From Triangularia verruculosa (taxonomy: Eukaryota > Ascomycota > Sordariomycetes > Sordariales > Podosporaceae): DNA of 64,000 nt. The stretch covers positions 62,001 through 126,000 of the forward strand of contig MU863893.1 in assembly GCA_033296885.1 (NCBI GenBank), given 5' to 3'. Positions within the stretch are counted from its first letter, which is position 1, and each line of letters starts with the position of its first letter. The notes under the pieces were generated by a model. It made no database searches. It saw only the letters and a program-made list of their open reading frames with translations, and was not told the origin of the DNA. The position numbers and the translations under genes were made by a program. Shown one piece after another: positions 42,938-54,854 of this stretch.

Positions 42938-45755
42938 AACCCAGGCGTTGAAAGTAGTACCTCGGTGATATCGGGATGACCAGAGTACCTAGTTTCTGGG
43001 TGGTTGTGACATAGAAGTGGATACCATGATGAGGCTCAGGGGTTCAGGGGTAAGTTCTCAAAACAATAACATAAAATCAGTGTACAGCAATCTCAGTCGG
43101 TGCGTCTCAGTGCAAACAGGTGTCGACACATTCAGTCACCGCATATCAACCAAACAGCAGTCCTGACTTCATCGGCAGATCCGTGATCAGAAGGTGGCAT
43201 TGCCACTCAATATATCGTCATCGAGATCCTCAAGATCTAGACAGCTCGAGATCATCTCGGCGATATATGTCGGCTTTCCTCTCCTGATGTCATGCAGAAG
43301 GTGTCACCGTAGCGATAGGGCTGCTGGGGGAGCCATCTACTGAGACTTGTTTCTCATGCCGTGCGACAGTAACATCAGAGAGACATCGTATGCGGTGGCG
43401 GTTAGGCGAGATACATTCCAAAAGAAGATGACTCGGCCTAGGTGCTGTCCCCCACATTACCATCGCCATTGTCCCAACTTCATGGGATAAGCCACGACGG
43501 ATTTGGGCACCAAGACCTATCATCCCACCCCATATGCTAATCCAGATCTTCATGAGCGCTTGGGTTGGTTCCGGCCCGCAGTCAGCTGCAGAGAAGATGG
43601 AGGGTGAGGGACAAAGTGCAAAGGGCGGGCTATATGCATGCATGGTGCCGCCTTCTCCTGGTCATGTTCTACACAGTACCCAGGATAGGCAAGTGTCTCT
43701 TTTCATCCTCCGGCACGGACTGCTGAGGTCTAGATCTCCGTCCCGTTTCAGGAACTTTCACGTGACATCTTGCCATTGTCAAGGGCTAGTCAAGAGACTG
43801 ATGAGAAACGTGTGAGGCGCGTCTGACAACGTGAAGCGTGGAAATGGCCTGGCCATCTGTCAGCTTAACCAAAAAACAAACAAACCATGCAAAATGGTAC
43901 GTACTCAAAACAATCGCCCAGGTCACACCCCCATTCAAACTGAGATCTCCCAAGAAGCGGAGGAAGACATCAAGCTTTCAATCCGAGACCTAGTCTAGTC
44001 TGTCTAATACCTCTCAGCCCTCTCAGCCGTTTCTCTTGCCGCTATTCCCAAAGCAGTCTTGGTGGCATCTTGGCACCAAAACGTGGGTTTGCCAAGGGGC
44101 GATCGGGAAGAGCCATTGGCCTTATTTGAACTGCGCGCCTTACAAGGGTCCGAGGATGGGGGCCATTCTTTGAAGGTTGCATCGTACACACTAGCAATCT
44201 AGCTATCATAAGACAAGCGGCACATCCCGTTGATCGTGCCCAAGTTACCCACGACAGGCAGCAGTGATTGCGGGGGGGTCGAGGTTAGCGAGAAAAGTAG
44301 TGACACGATCTCGCTACTGCATGCAGCCCTTGCCTGCGCTAGTTTGCTCTGCCATAGACCAGTTTGGTTGAAGAACCGAGGGAGGCGGGCAGTCATCCGA
44401 GAGGTTGTGCCAGGGTCTCAGTCACTCCCCGGCTGATCCCACGCGTTGGTGATGGCATGGTCTATCTGCATTTTTCATACGCACCATTATTGACCGAGCT
44501 GAAGTCGGGGACAGCTCCGGTAGACAACTGTGTTCAAACAGACCCGACGGCTCGGTAGTCCCGAGGAAAGCACCCCAGTCAGAGTTTGGCACCAGGAACT
44601 AGTGAATCAAGGGTCCGGCGGGGGTGCGATATTGACTGGATGTTTCATAACAATCAGACCAGATGGTATCTAGCTACAATTTCATTACCCTAGGTACTAG
44701 AGACTACCATGGAAGGACAGAAAGGTAGCTCGCCTTTGTCCATGCCAATTCGCACGCCAGAGTGATTGAAAATGGGACAACGCGATGACAAAGACATTCT
44801 GGGCAAGCCACCGAGGGAAGATTTGGAATTTTTGACAGGAGTCGTGGCAATCAAACGTGGTTGTCGCTATGTCTGTAGAGAGGAAGTCAGCCATGTGTAG
44901 TTGCAGCCAAGCTCTCTTGGCGGAATCACGACAGGCCAAGACACCCAAGAGCAACCAAGACCTGAAGCCTGGATTGGCTGGCTTCGTGCTCCGAGCCCGG
45001 TCGAGCATCAAGCCTCAACAGCCACGGCTCAAGAGAGCCAATGTGGCAGCAACCCCCACTGGACCGAATTGGGGACCGTCATGACGCCATCCGCTGGGCG
45101 CAAGATACCTTGGCGGCGGACAGACAGCAACGTCCACGATAGAGGTGGACATCTACTCCATGTCGGAAAAGTCGTTGCAGACAATGCAGGCCAAGTGGCC
45201 GCTACCGCCGGCTTGGTCGGGACAGCAGGTGCAAAGAGCCAAGACTCGATGGCCGTCTGGGGTCTTTATGTTCGACCACCTATCACATCGCCTCCCCGCG
45301 CCGTCGCCCACAATGGCGGATTGCGTGCTCACCGCGGGGCATTTCACCATCAACGCCATCCACACCAGTAACGCCCACCAGCTCCCCGGCCCAGTCCACG
45401 GCAGGCCTGAGAGAAATCCTGCACGGCTGCTCCGCTCTCGTTGCCCTTGTCGTTCTGGGCTCTTGCGTCTGGACTGCGGGATGTACTCGGCCACATGGGG
45501 AGCTGATGCGAGGGGGTTGGCGAGCTGCGAAGAAATCCTTGAACAAAAGGGAATCAGCTTTACTTGGCGGCATTGGTCGACCTGGTTATAAGGCCAGCTC
45601 CCTTCGGCACTTCTTTGGCCTCACAATCTAATTAGAAACCAGTGATTGTGTCTTCTGTGTGTGTGGGTATTCCGACTACCGATATCATTCCTTTCTACTC
45701 AGTGTCCCTTGCTTTCTCCCTCGCAACACCCACACGGCCGGGCCCATAGACCATC
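42938..45755. other. 2.8-kb intergenic region, no gene seen
   Basis: Only short frames without splice partners or domains. It contains a STRE-like doublet (43035-43050), an imperfect inverted repeat (43210-43268), and a TATA-like TTATAAG at 45587-45592 upstream of the Dal5-type permease. Confidence 0.45.
43210..43268. repeat. Imperfect inverted repeat (59 bp)
   Basis: ATATATCG at 43210-43217 is complementary to CGATATAT at 43261-43268, and inner TCATCGAGAT partly pairs with ATCATCTCGG. An imperfect hairpin or palindrome of unknown role in a gene-free stretch. Confidence 0.4.
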
Positions 45756-47459
45756 ATGGGTTTCGAAGAGAAGGCCACCGTCGATCCGGGCCAGTACCCC
45801 CCTCCCGCCGAGGATGAGAGCGGGTTGGTCCTCAGCATCGACTGGAGCAAGGAAGAGGAAGCGCGGGCAAAGCGAAAGTAGGTGTTTGCACTACTGCATA
45901 ATCTGTGCCCCACCAACCACGGAAGGAAACTCGGCCGCTAACACGCGTATCTACAAGGCTCGATCTGATTATTATGCCCTTGCTCACCTTGGGCTTCTTT
46001 TGCTTGCAACTCGACCGTGGCAACATCTCCAACGCCATCACCGACAGCTTCTTTGAGGATGTCGGCGTCACCCAAAATGAATTCAACGTCGGCCAGCAGA
46101 TGCTGTCCCTCGGTATCGTCCTCTTCGAAATCCCCTCCAACATGATTCTCTACCGCGTCGGCCCCGGCAAGTGGCTCACCCTCCAGCTCTTCCTCTTCGG
46201 CACCGTCTCCACCTTCCAGGCCTTCCAGAACAGCTATGGCTCCTTCATTGCCACCCGTCTGCTGCTTGGTATCACGGAATCCGGTTTCATTCCCGGTGGT
46301 CTTTGGACTTTGTCTACCTGGTACACGCGCGCCGAGACGGCCAAACGCGTCATGTTTTTCTACTTTGGCAACCAGTTCGGCCAGGCTTCCTCCAAGCTGT
46401 TGGCCTATGGTATTCTGCACATGGGCGGTGTCGGTGGAAAGGCTGGTTGGTTTTGGCTGTTTGTGCTCATGGGTAGTTTCACTATCATTTCGGGCTTTGT
46501 CCTCGGTTTCTGTCTCCCGGATTCGTTCCGCAACCCTTGCCCGGCCTTTCTTCCCGGTATCAGCTTTTTCACCAAGAGGGAGCTCCACATCCTCCAGACC
46601 CGTGTCCTCCTCGACGAACCGGCCAAGGGCAGGAAGAAGAAGTCCATCAAGCTCGATGCCTTTAAGAGGGCCTTTTCCAACTGGCGCCTCTGGTCTCACG
46701 TCATCATCACCCTCTGCAACAATGGGCCCCAGCGTGCTTTTGATACCTACTCTCCCACCATCATCTCTGGTTTTGGTTACAAGAAGCTCCAAGCCAACGC
46801 TATGGCCTCGGTCGGCCTCTTCCTCCAGATTCCCACCTCGTGGGCCTTTTCCTGGGTCTCTGATCACTTGTATGTTTTTATTTTATTTTTCTCTTGTCTA
46901 TCATTTTTGAATCTTTTTCTAACCTGCCCACAGTGATGTCCGTGGTGAGACCGTCATCGCTGGCCTTTCCTGCCACTTGTTCGGCTACGTTCTGAACCGT
47001 ATCTTCACCGACCACCCCAACCTCCAGGGAGCCCGCTACTTTGGTGTTGTCTGGACTCAGACCTTTGGCACCTTCAGCCACCCGCTCAACATCGCTTGGA
47101 TGTCGCTCACCTGCGAAGACTCGGAAGTCCGTGCTCTCGCCATGGCCATGGTCATCATGGGCGCCAACACTGCCGGCATCTACGGTGCGCAAATCTTCCG
47201 CTCCGAGGACTCTCCCTACTACCGTCGCGGCTTCACCGTGGCCTGCGTCGTTCTCGCCGTCGGTCTTCTCGTTGCCGTCGCCCGCTTTATCGACGACAAG
47301 ATTCACAAGAGGAAGCACAACACCGTTCTGCTCGCGCATGGTGGCGGCGAGACGAGCGATGATGGCTCCAACGGCGAGAAGGGCATCACGGCTCTGGAGC
47401 GGGCTGCCGGCGTTACTGTCTCGGTGGATGCCGATGTCAAAAGGGCATTGAACCATTAG
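45756..47459 (+). CDS. Dal5/Tna1-type MFS transporter (anion:cation symporter family)
   Basis: Exons 45756-45877, 45958-46869 and 46934-47459; introns 45878-45957 (GTAGGT, CTAAC, AAG acceptor) and 46870-46933 (GTATGT, CAG); 519 residues. The N-terminal cytosolic segment ends KRKLDLIIMPLLTLGFFCLQLDRGNISNA, the classic first helix of this family. Others are FEIPSNMILYRVGPGKWL, LLLGITESGFIPGGLWTLSTWY and a C-terminal half with PLNIAWMSLTCEDSEVRALAMAMVIMGANTAGI in pieces. Members import allantoate, nicotinate, ureidosuccinate, dipeptides or other small acids; the substrate is not predictable here. Twelve membrane segments are present. Confidence 0.92.
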
Positions 47460-48091
47460 AGTTGTTTGCTGCGTAATGTTATATACCCAGGTGGAAGGAT
47501 GTTTTGGCGTTGTTTTGCTTAGCTTGTGGATAGACTTGGGGAATCCCCAGAGGGCACCACGAAGGATATTGATATAATTCACATGTTTTTGGATACTGCA
47601 TCGGTCCAGCTTGCCAGTTGTGAATTTCTGCATCAATTCCGAGGTAGATCCACCAAGAGATGACGTTTGCTCCCCTCAAACGGCCCGATGTTGGCTTCCC
47701 TGCCGAGAGCGCCACCCGCATAGCGAAAGCAGCAGTGTGAGATGAAAGAAACTAGATTTGTGCTACTGGCTAGATGAGTAGACTGTGAGATGAACATAAG
47801 ATAAGGTATTATACATTGACAGCTAATTGGGTATAGCATGAATGGCAGACATGATAATCCGTACACACACTTTTCCCGCTTCTTCATTTTCCCTCAGCAA
47901 ACAGAGCATCAGGGCCCCTGGCTCCTCCCTACGCTGCGTCAATCGTAGTTGCTCCCCAAATCGTGAGACATTATACAAAAGCATCCGCCGTGACAGATCA
48001 TAATGTGGTACAGACTGGTGCCAGCATCTCCTCGTGGCCAAACCCAAATGGCAAAACTATGATAGTGGAAACCGTATGCCACAAAACAAAC
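47460..48091. other. Convergent 3' intergenic region
   Basis: 0.63 kb between the stops of the permease and the RGS gene. No gene seen. Confidence 0.5.
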
Positions 48092-50252
48092 CTACACCTG
48101 CTGAGTATTTGCGGCATCGCCCTTGAAGAATCTCCACAGGCTCGATGTTGAGCTCTTCTTTGACTTGAGCGTCCCGTCCGTGTCGGAGGTGTTGTTGGAG
48201 GCGGTTCCCGATGCCGATGATGACTCCGAGTTTCGGCGCTCACGGACATACTTTGGCCAGGTGTTGGTCAGAACCAACTCCTTGATGCTCTTCTCCGCCG
48301 CATCAAAGACCGACGCGTTGAAGAGCTCGGGAATGTCGCCTTGATAGACCTCCTGGAACGTGTTGGTGATGCTGTTGCTGGACAGGGACAAGTCGATCCC
48401 CTCTTCCTCTCGCTTGCCGTCAGGGCTCGGCACAATCGCGATGCTGGGGACAGAGGGCATCTTGTCCGTTTCGACGTGGACAGAGACCATGATGCCCGAT
48501 TCTGATCCCCTGGATTCTGGCATCCGCCAGTCACGCACACCAGCAGACATGAAGGGGGTAACGGGGTCGACATTGGCGCGGCTGTCACCGAGCAGGTCGC
48601 GAATGGCACGGTCAAACAGACCACCCAGCTGCCGGGACTGCTCAAAGGCCAAGTTGAGCGGGAACTCGGCATCCTGTGGCGAAACAAATTCATAGTAAAT
48701 CTTGAGAGCCTTGGTGTAGGCTTGTCGGACGACGTCGTCTGGGGCCTCGAAGCGGTTGGTTGTGAAAGCAGGATGCAACGACGCCTTCCACTCTGAAACA
48801 GCCGTCAAGAAAGCAATGTTTTCTCCCGAAAAGTCGCGGCGGGCAGAGAATTGCCGGAGAGGCTCGGGGTTTTTGGAAAGAACGTGGACCAAGGCGTCCA
48901 TGGTCAGGATGCGATCGTCAGGAATCGAGTTGATGGCCAGATCACCGTTGCCGCTCTCCATCATGGACGACTGCTTCCAGGGGTCACCAAAGTTGAGAGA
49001 TGACTCACGGCCCACCTTGGTAGACGTTGGAGAGAGAGGCGTGCCGGGGATGGTAGACTCGCCAGTGGACACGCTCTTGTCAGACCCAAACTTGCCCTTG
49101 GTCTCCCACTTTTTGATGATGCTCCAAGTCTCCCTGGCCATGGCCTCGTCTTTGTGAACCTGGTAGCATGGGACGAAGACGGTAAAAATCTCCATGATGA
49201 AGATGGACACCGCGATCCTTCAAAACACAGTTGTTAGCGATATCCTTTGAAAATGCAGGGGACTGGACTGGGCATACCATTGAGGCGGAATAAAGTACAT
49301 GTTGACGGCAGCCATCTCCGGCACATAGAGGGCAACAAGCCACATGGGTGCGGCGTGAAGTCTAGCATGCTGTTAGCAGTGGTTTGAAAATGGATTTCAG
49401 AAACAACATACCCGGCAAGGCAGCAAGCAATGGTCTGCAATTGCCAGCCATGGGTATCGCGAATCTTGCGAGACCTCCAGAGAATGATGGGGGCAAACAC
49501 CCAGGCCCACAAAAACTGCCAAAACAGAGACGGCCACCACTCCCAGCCACGACCTTGCTTCATGGCAATCTCGCCAGGTGTCGACCCGTAAACCTCGGTG
49601 CCGGGAATGCCAAACTCGGAGTGGAACTTGCGGGAGATGAGGAAGATCACCATGACGACGAAGAACTATTTTCAAGTCAGTTACCGTCACAAGGGCTCAA
49701 AGCGATTATATCTACCTGGATGAGCATGCCCACAATGACCAACGTTGCCATCCTTTTTTGATAGTCCATGGCCTTGAGCTTTTGCCACCGTGACAGCTTC
49801 TTTGGCTCCATCTTCTTCTCGTCAAATCGACTGCTCATCTGGCTGGGTGGCCTCGCGAATCGGCTCTGAGCTTTGGCAACGTGGAGAAACTGGCTGTTTC
49901 CGGCCTGGAAGAGAGCGATGCCAAAGGGATACCAGATGCTCATGATCCAGAACTGTGCCATCTCTGGCGCAAGAGGTCCGATGGCATATCCGATTTGCAC
50001 CGTGATCCAGTAGAGGTGAAGGAGAATAAGTCCGGCAAACGTCAGGGGCAGGCCGCGGATTCGAACGCTTGGCGATTTGCGTTTGGTGTAGAGGTACCAC
50101 ATGCCGCAGGCAAGAAGAGAAGTCCAGACAGCACCAAAACAAATCCACCAGATGCCAACGGCATTGAGGCGGACCTCGGGCTTCGTGTCCGGCGTGGTGC
50201 CAAACTCGGAGCCCAGCATGGTTGGTTCGTTTGATTCCCTGGGGAGAAGCAT
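48092..50252 (-). CDS. Seven-helix protein with RGS domain (regulator of G-protein signalling)
   Basis: Exons 50252-49716, 49665-49412, 49361-49278 and 49217-48092; introns 49666-49715, 49362-49411 and 49218-49277; 666 residues. The N-terminal half has about seven hydrophobic helices (first IWWICFGAVWTSLLACGMWYL). The C-terminal half has an RGS-like fold: LTMDALVHVLSKNPEPLRQF, ENIAFLTAVSEWK, and near the end ITNTFQEVYQGDIPELFNASVFDAAEKSIKELVL in pieces, matching the split helix pattern of RGS domains with a long insert between. Family knowledge: such proteins speed GTP hydrolysis on G-alpha subunits; fungal RgsC/Rgs3-type members join this to a membrane part, much as AtRGS1 does in plants. 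Short exons 2 and 3 are supported by frame and membrane continuity. An internal ATG at 50219 is an alternative start. Confidence 0.85.
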
Positions 50253-52591
50253 GATGACGAGAAGGCCTTCGAGGGCGGCGAAACGAGTATGATGGGGCCT
50301 TTTGAAGCTAAAGCAAAGATGACCAGCGTGAGTTGGATCACACGTTGCTGGACGTGCTCAGTTGGTCCCCGTTGGATTGGCGCTGCGAGAGAAACATTCA
50401 CCTGAGACCTCCCGACTGAGACGGGGAAGGACTGGGAGAAGCGGGCGGTGGTTTCTATATCACCCTTCCAAAGAAGAGCGAGGCCGCGACAATCTCGGCG
50501 ATCGAGAACGTGACTGTGGCATCGAGCATCTCGCACATAACTAATGCCAAGGTTGCATGTCGATCCTTTTGCGCCATGCTACGGTTCCCATCCCCAGCAG
50601 CCCTGGACCCGCTGCCGGCGATGAATTTTTTTTAACCTGGATCCTGCGCATGGGCCGTGATGAGGGTAAGGGGTCGCAGGAGATGACGCCTCGTGGCCAA
50701 TGGCGGCTCCTGTCTCCCACACCATGACCTCCGAGGAACTGCCACCGACATGCGTGTTTCTCCCGTGTGAGTGAGGGGGGGAGGGCCGAAAGTCTGGGGG
50801 CGGGGACGTTGCCGCAGATCACCAGATGCTCTCCCCTGCATCATGCTTTCAACAGACGCAAGACGAGCTGCCATGCAAGGGCTTCTGCCTGTGTGAGCTT
50901 CTCAGATTGTTGCAGTTTCTGACATGGAAACACTGACCATGAGCGGTTCATCCTAATGAGTGGTCGACCTCGACCAAAGCTAGCATGGGATCATGCCTGC
51001 TCTCAAGACAATCTACCGTTACAACGGCCTTGCAAGTCTCTCGGAATCCGGATTTGTTTCTGGGAGGGAGCTGCCGTCGAGCGGACAAGAGACGAGGAGC
51101 GAATAAGCTTCTTTCCTTGCCTGCCGCGCTAGAGCTCGGCCAGATGCAGCCCGCGTCGATCTCCATATCGTGATTGTTGGGTCCCGGATGTCACTGACCG
51201 GGGGGAGGGTGGCATCCAATGGATTTGCGCGGGACGTCACAGTATCGGGCATCTGTCAGTGTCAATGTCACCCTGTGAGAAAAAGGGCTGTCGGATGCAG
51301 TCACACTTCCGCCTGTCGGGAGGCCGGTTTGCCCTACACCTAAAAAGCCCACTTCAGCCCGGTTCAGCCATCAAACACCTGGTCAATGTTGACTTTTCAG
51401 GCTTTGTGCTTCAGTTTATGCATGCAAGATCGATGCTTTTTCCCAGCCGGAACATGCTCTCATGGGTTGGAGAGATGTGCAAGGTAAAACGAAACACCAA
51501 TCCGGCAAGTTCCTCCCCTCCCCCCCACACCTGCCATGCACTCACCTGAGGCTCTGACCAATGATCGCCGGCCGGGGGACATCGGCGAGCTCGGTCATTT
51601 CTTTTGTTCCCTCTTCCTCGTCCTTTGGGCATGGGCAATAGCGACCCAAAAATGGAGAATTGGCAACAATTCCGATCATCTCTGCTCCTCTTGCCCAGCA
51701 ATGGACCCGGCACTTTCAGCTCCTGGCTGGCTCGGTGGAATTACCAATGACGTCTAGATGACTGATCGAGATCTCGTACAGATTTTGTTGCTGCTCTGCC
51801 CCTCTCGATTGGCGTTCCCTAACCTTTGCTTTCTTTTTTGTCTGGGGCAACAACAGGCGATTGCTCTTTTCGGATCCGGCCTGGCGTGACGTACAGGTCT
51901 CGGAAGCGAGGCCTGGTATATGCATGTCTGGTCGCCGCAGTCTGTGATAAGTGACAGGTCAATTTCATATCAACGCCTTGGGAGCCGCTCGGTTCACCGT
52001 CCAAGGTGAAAAGCAACGCCCCTACCAAAACCGGGCCTATTCTTCGGTCAATTGAATACCGAAGCAGAACGGATGCAGGGGGCAGATATCCGCATCAACA
52101 ATGGCGGCATTGTGCCGCGTATGGGAGAGAGTCAAACACGATGCAAATTCTCAATATTTCCTCTTGTTATCATCGAAACCGAGTGAAAACGCAGGACGAA
52201 CGGTTGGTCATTGCTCAGGATGCGATGACCAGTAGTTCCTGACTCCGAGGCGCCGAGGTTCAGGAGGTGCTGGGTAAGAGTCCGAAGCAACTCGGACGGG
52301 ATCTTCATATTCGTAATTGTAGCAATTTCCCCCAGGCAGCACGCTGAAAACATTTACCACGTGCGCCTATTCTTTCCGGATGAGAACTCGTGAGAACGCT
52401 GCTGATAAGGTCTGTGTGCTCGTCATCAGGGTTACTCCGCCGAAACACGGGTGGGAAACTGCGTGTGCTATCACCTTTCGCTTGTTCCAAAATGATTCTA
52501 TTAAGTCGGGCTACGTGGGAGGCATATGGGAGCCCACGTGAGTGAGCAAGGTCTCCTCCTCCCTTGTCCCCTTGGTGTCCATTCTTCGCGC
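50253..52591. promoter_or_regulatory. 2.3-kb region upstream of the RGS gene
   Basis: No gene visible on either strand. The 5' side belongs to the RGS gene; the far end is the 3' flank of the metacaspase. Long gene-free upstream regions are common for fungal signalling genes. Confidence 0.45.
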
Positions 52592-54039
52592 TTACATGAC
52601 AAACAACAGGTTGGTATCTATGTGTTCATGTTAGCATAGGATTTTTAGCAGGCAGGAACGAAACGGCTTACCCAAAGGGTGACTGCACGAGAGCTGGGGC
52701 TTTTGTGAGTACTCGCGCTCCAAAATGTCACGGATATTGTTCAAAAGCTCAACATAGCTCTGCTTCGGGTTGGCCTTGAGGGCGGAGATGAAGGCATGGG
52801 ACATGGCGCCCGTAGCTTGAGAGTTGATGGTGGCATCGGCCGAGGTCTGGTTGTCCTTGCTGCCACTCCACATGATGACGTCGGCAGGAGAGGTCTTGGT
52901 CCGCTTGGTGTGCTCATAGGCGTCGTTGCCCTTGAACGCGCTCTTGGCGAGGCTGAACATGCTGCTGGCCACAGACGCCATATCGCCACGGGCGTACGCA
53001 CCCACGGCTGACAACAAGCCCGCGCCAGCTTCCTTGGCCAGGTTGGGCTCCTTGAGAAGACCCTTGGTGTTGTAGACATATGGAAGATCCAGCACCGAGC
53101 CCGAATGGCACGAGTCGAAGATGGCTGTCAACCGTACGCCTTCCACCAGTGGCTTTACGACATGGAAATGGATCTCGTCGTCCACAATGTGGCCATTTTG
53201 CTTGAAATCCACAGGGTAAATGACTTCGTCGTGGCCGTCCTCTTCGTCACCATCGGTATCCTCAGTCTGACCGCCGTGACCTGTCATTGCATGTCTTGTC
53301 AGCTACCTTACTCCTGCTTCTTGTGTGTCATGACACAAGGGCGTGACCTACCGGAAAAGTGGAGGAAGAGCGCATCATTGGGCTGCGCATTCGCCACCAA
53401 CCAACCCATAGCATTGATGATGTTTTGCTTGGTCGGCATCATTACTGGGTTCGTCTGGTCGTCCGTCAAGATGACCATGTCCTCCCGCTTGTACCCATGG
53501 CTCTCGATCAGGTATTGGGAGAGGTTCTTGGTGTCGTTGATGCAGCCGCGCAGCTCGCCTTGCTGACCAAAGTAGTTGATACCAATCAACAGAGCACGCC
53601 TCTTCCCCGTGCAATTGGAGTACTGGAACGTGTAGCCGGCGGGAGCACCGTTACCGAACTCTTGATGGCCCGAAGGAGGGGGCGGCCCCGCCCGCGTCGA
53701 ATGTCCGCCTTGTCCACCATATCCGCCCGTCGGGTAGCCATAAGAATCAAGATGCGGCGGGGGAGGATGCTGGGGAGGCTGGTAGTACTGCTGCTGCTGG
53801 GGTGGTTGATACCCGCCGTGGTGCTGCTGCTGCTGCTGCTGATAACCTCCTTGCTGGTATCCGCCGTGTTGAGGAGGAGGCTGTCCGTAGCCTTGCTGGT
53901 AGTGTTGAGGCGGCGGTTGGCCGTAACCCTGCTGTGGAGGGGGATAATGTCCGTAACCCTGGGGAGGAGGACTTTGTTGATACCCGCCATCGCCGCCGCT
54001 GGGGCCGTAGCCTTGGCCAGGGTAACCTCCGTACGACAT
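52592..54039 (-). CDS. mca1: Type I metacaspase with Q/P/Y-rich prodomain
   Basis: Exons 54039-53352, 53280-52672 and 52617-52592; introns 53281-53351 (GTAGGT/CAG) and 52618-52671 (GTAAGC, CTAAC, TAG); 440 residues. The last exon is only 26 nt and completes the usual C-terminus (HPLDTNLLFVM). The prodomain of about 130 residues is made of GYGQPPPQ-like repeats, poly-Gln and Tyr, a prion-like composition. The caspase fold follows: RRALLIGINYFGQQGELRGCIND, the catalytic His231 in FSGHGGQ (formed across the first splice) and catalytic Cys287 in DSCHSGS. It is a calcium-dependent cysteine protease cutting after Arg/Lys, linked to stress, protein-aggregate handling and ageing in fungi. It is divergent from a WW-domain gene with a similar Q-rich tract. 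Confidence 0.95.
53824..53841 (-). repeat. (CTG)6 microsatellite coding poly-Gln
   Basis: Six perfect CTG units on the plus strand encode QQQQQQ in the metacaspase prodomain. Confidence 0.8.
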
Positions 54040-54854
54040 GTTTACTTTGCAACGAGAGTTGGACGAGGGACGAGAATCGGAGGAGGTAGACTGGGAAGAA
54101 TAAAAAAAAGTGATATCAAAGGAAAAGCTGGAGAGAAATTCCTGGGAGTTTGCTTCTTGAATAATGGCGGTGGGTCAGCTCAGCCCAGGTGTGGCAGCGC
54201 AGTTGCGGGTTGCCTCGCTGCCCGCCCAGTGCAATGAGGGGCCATGGATCCCCCCCCTTCCAGGCGGGAACACGGCGGGAGGACGGCTACTCGGATGGCG
54301 GGGCACTCGTCGCAGAATCATATCGAGCTCCTGCCCAGCTCCGGACCCCGCCCCATGGGCCACGCAATGGAGCCAAACCAGCTGCCCCTGGCGAATGGAC
54401 TCGCGCCTAGCCTCACAAGGCGCTGCATCGATTGGGCTACCAGGCGCCAAGCCTGCGTCGCGCTGGTGACTCTGGCTTCGTCTGCTCTCTTCTTCATCGT
54501 CAAACACGCGGAGACAAACATCCATTCACCCCTTGGCTGCATGATGACCAGCCTTCAGCTCTGTGTTTGGCCGCAACCTGGCCTTTGCACGCGCGCATGG
54601 GGACAAGCACCCTGATGCCACAAAGAAGTGGGGATGGGGGGGAATGAGGGGTCCGCATGCCAACACTCATCGAGGGGCATATCGGAGGCAGCCCGGGGGG
54701 TTTGATGAGCCCGTCGCGTCCCGGCCATTGTACGTACCTAGCCCTGTCTCCTCGTCGTGGGGAGAAAGATAGAGTGGTTACTGCTGCCGTCTTTGACTCT
54801 TTTTTTCTCTCTCCGGAGTTTCACGGCGGACCAGTCCATCAAGCCATCAGCATC
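54040..54854. promoter_or_regulatory. Divergent promoter region, metacaspase and WW protein
   Basis: 0.8 kb head-to-head spacer; no gene seen. A Pyr-rich run (54795-54815) lies just upstream of the WW gene start. Confidence 0.45.

Noticed and set aside
44901..45591. Overlapping 148- and 156-aa plus-strand frames before the Dal5-type gene
   Set aside because: Two overlapping frames with similar random composition; neither shows a domain, and a TATA-like element for the permease lies at their end.
45938..46867. 309-aa minus-strand frame opposite the Dal5-type permease
   Set aside because: Antisense of exon 2 of a transporter with twelve recognisable helices.
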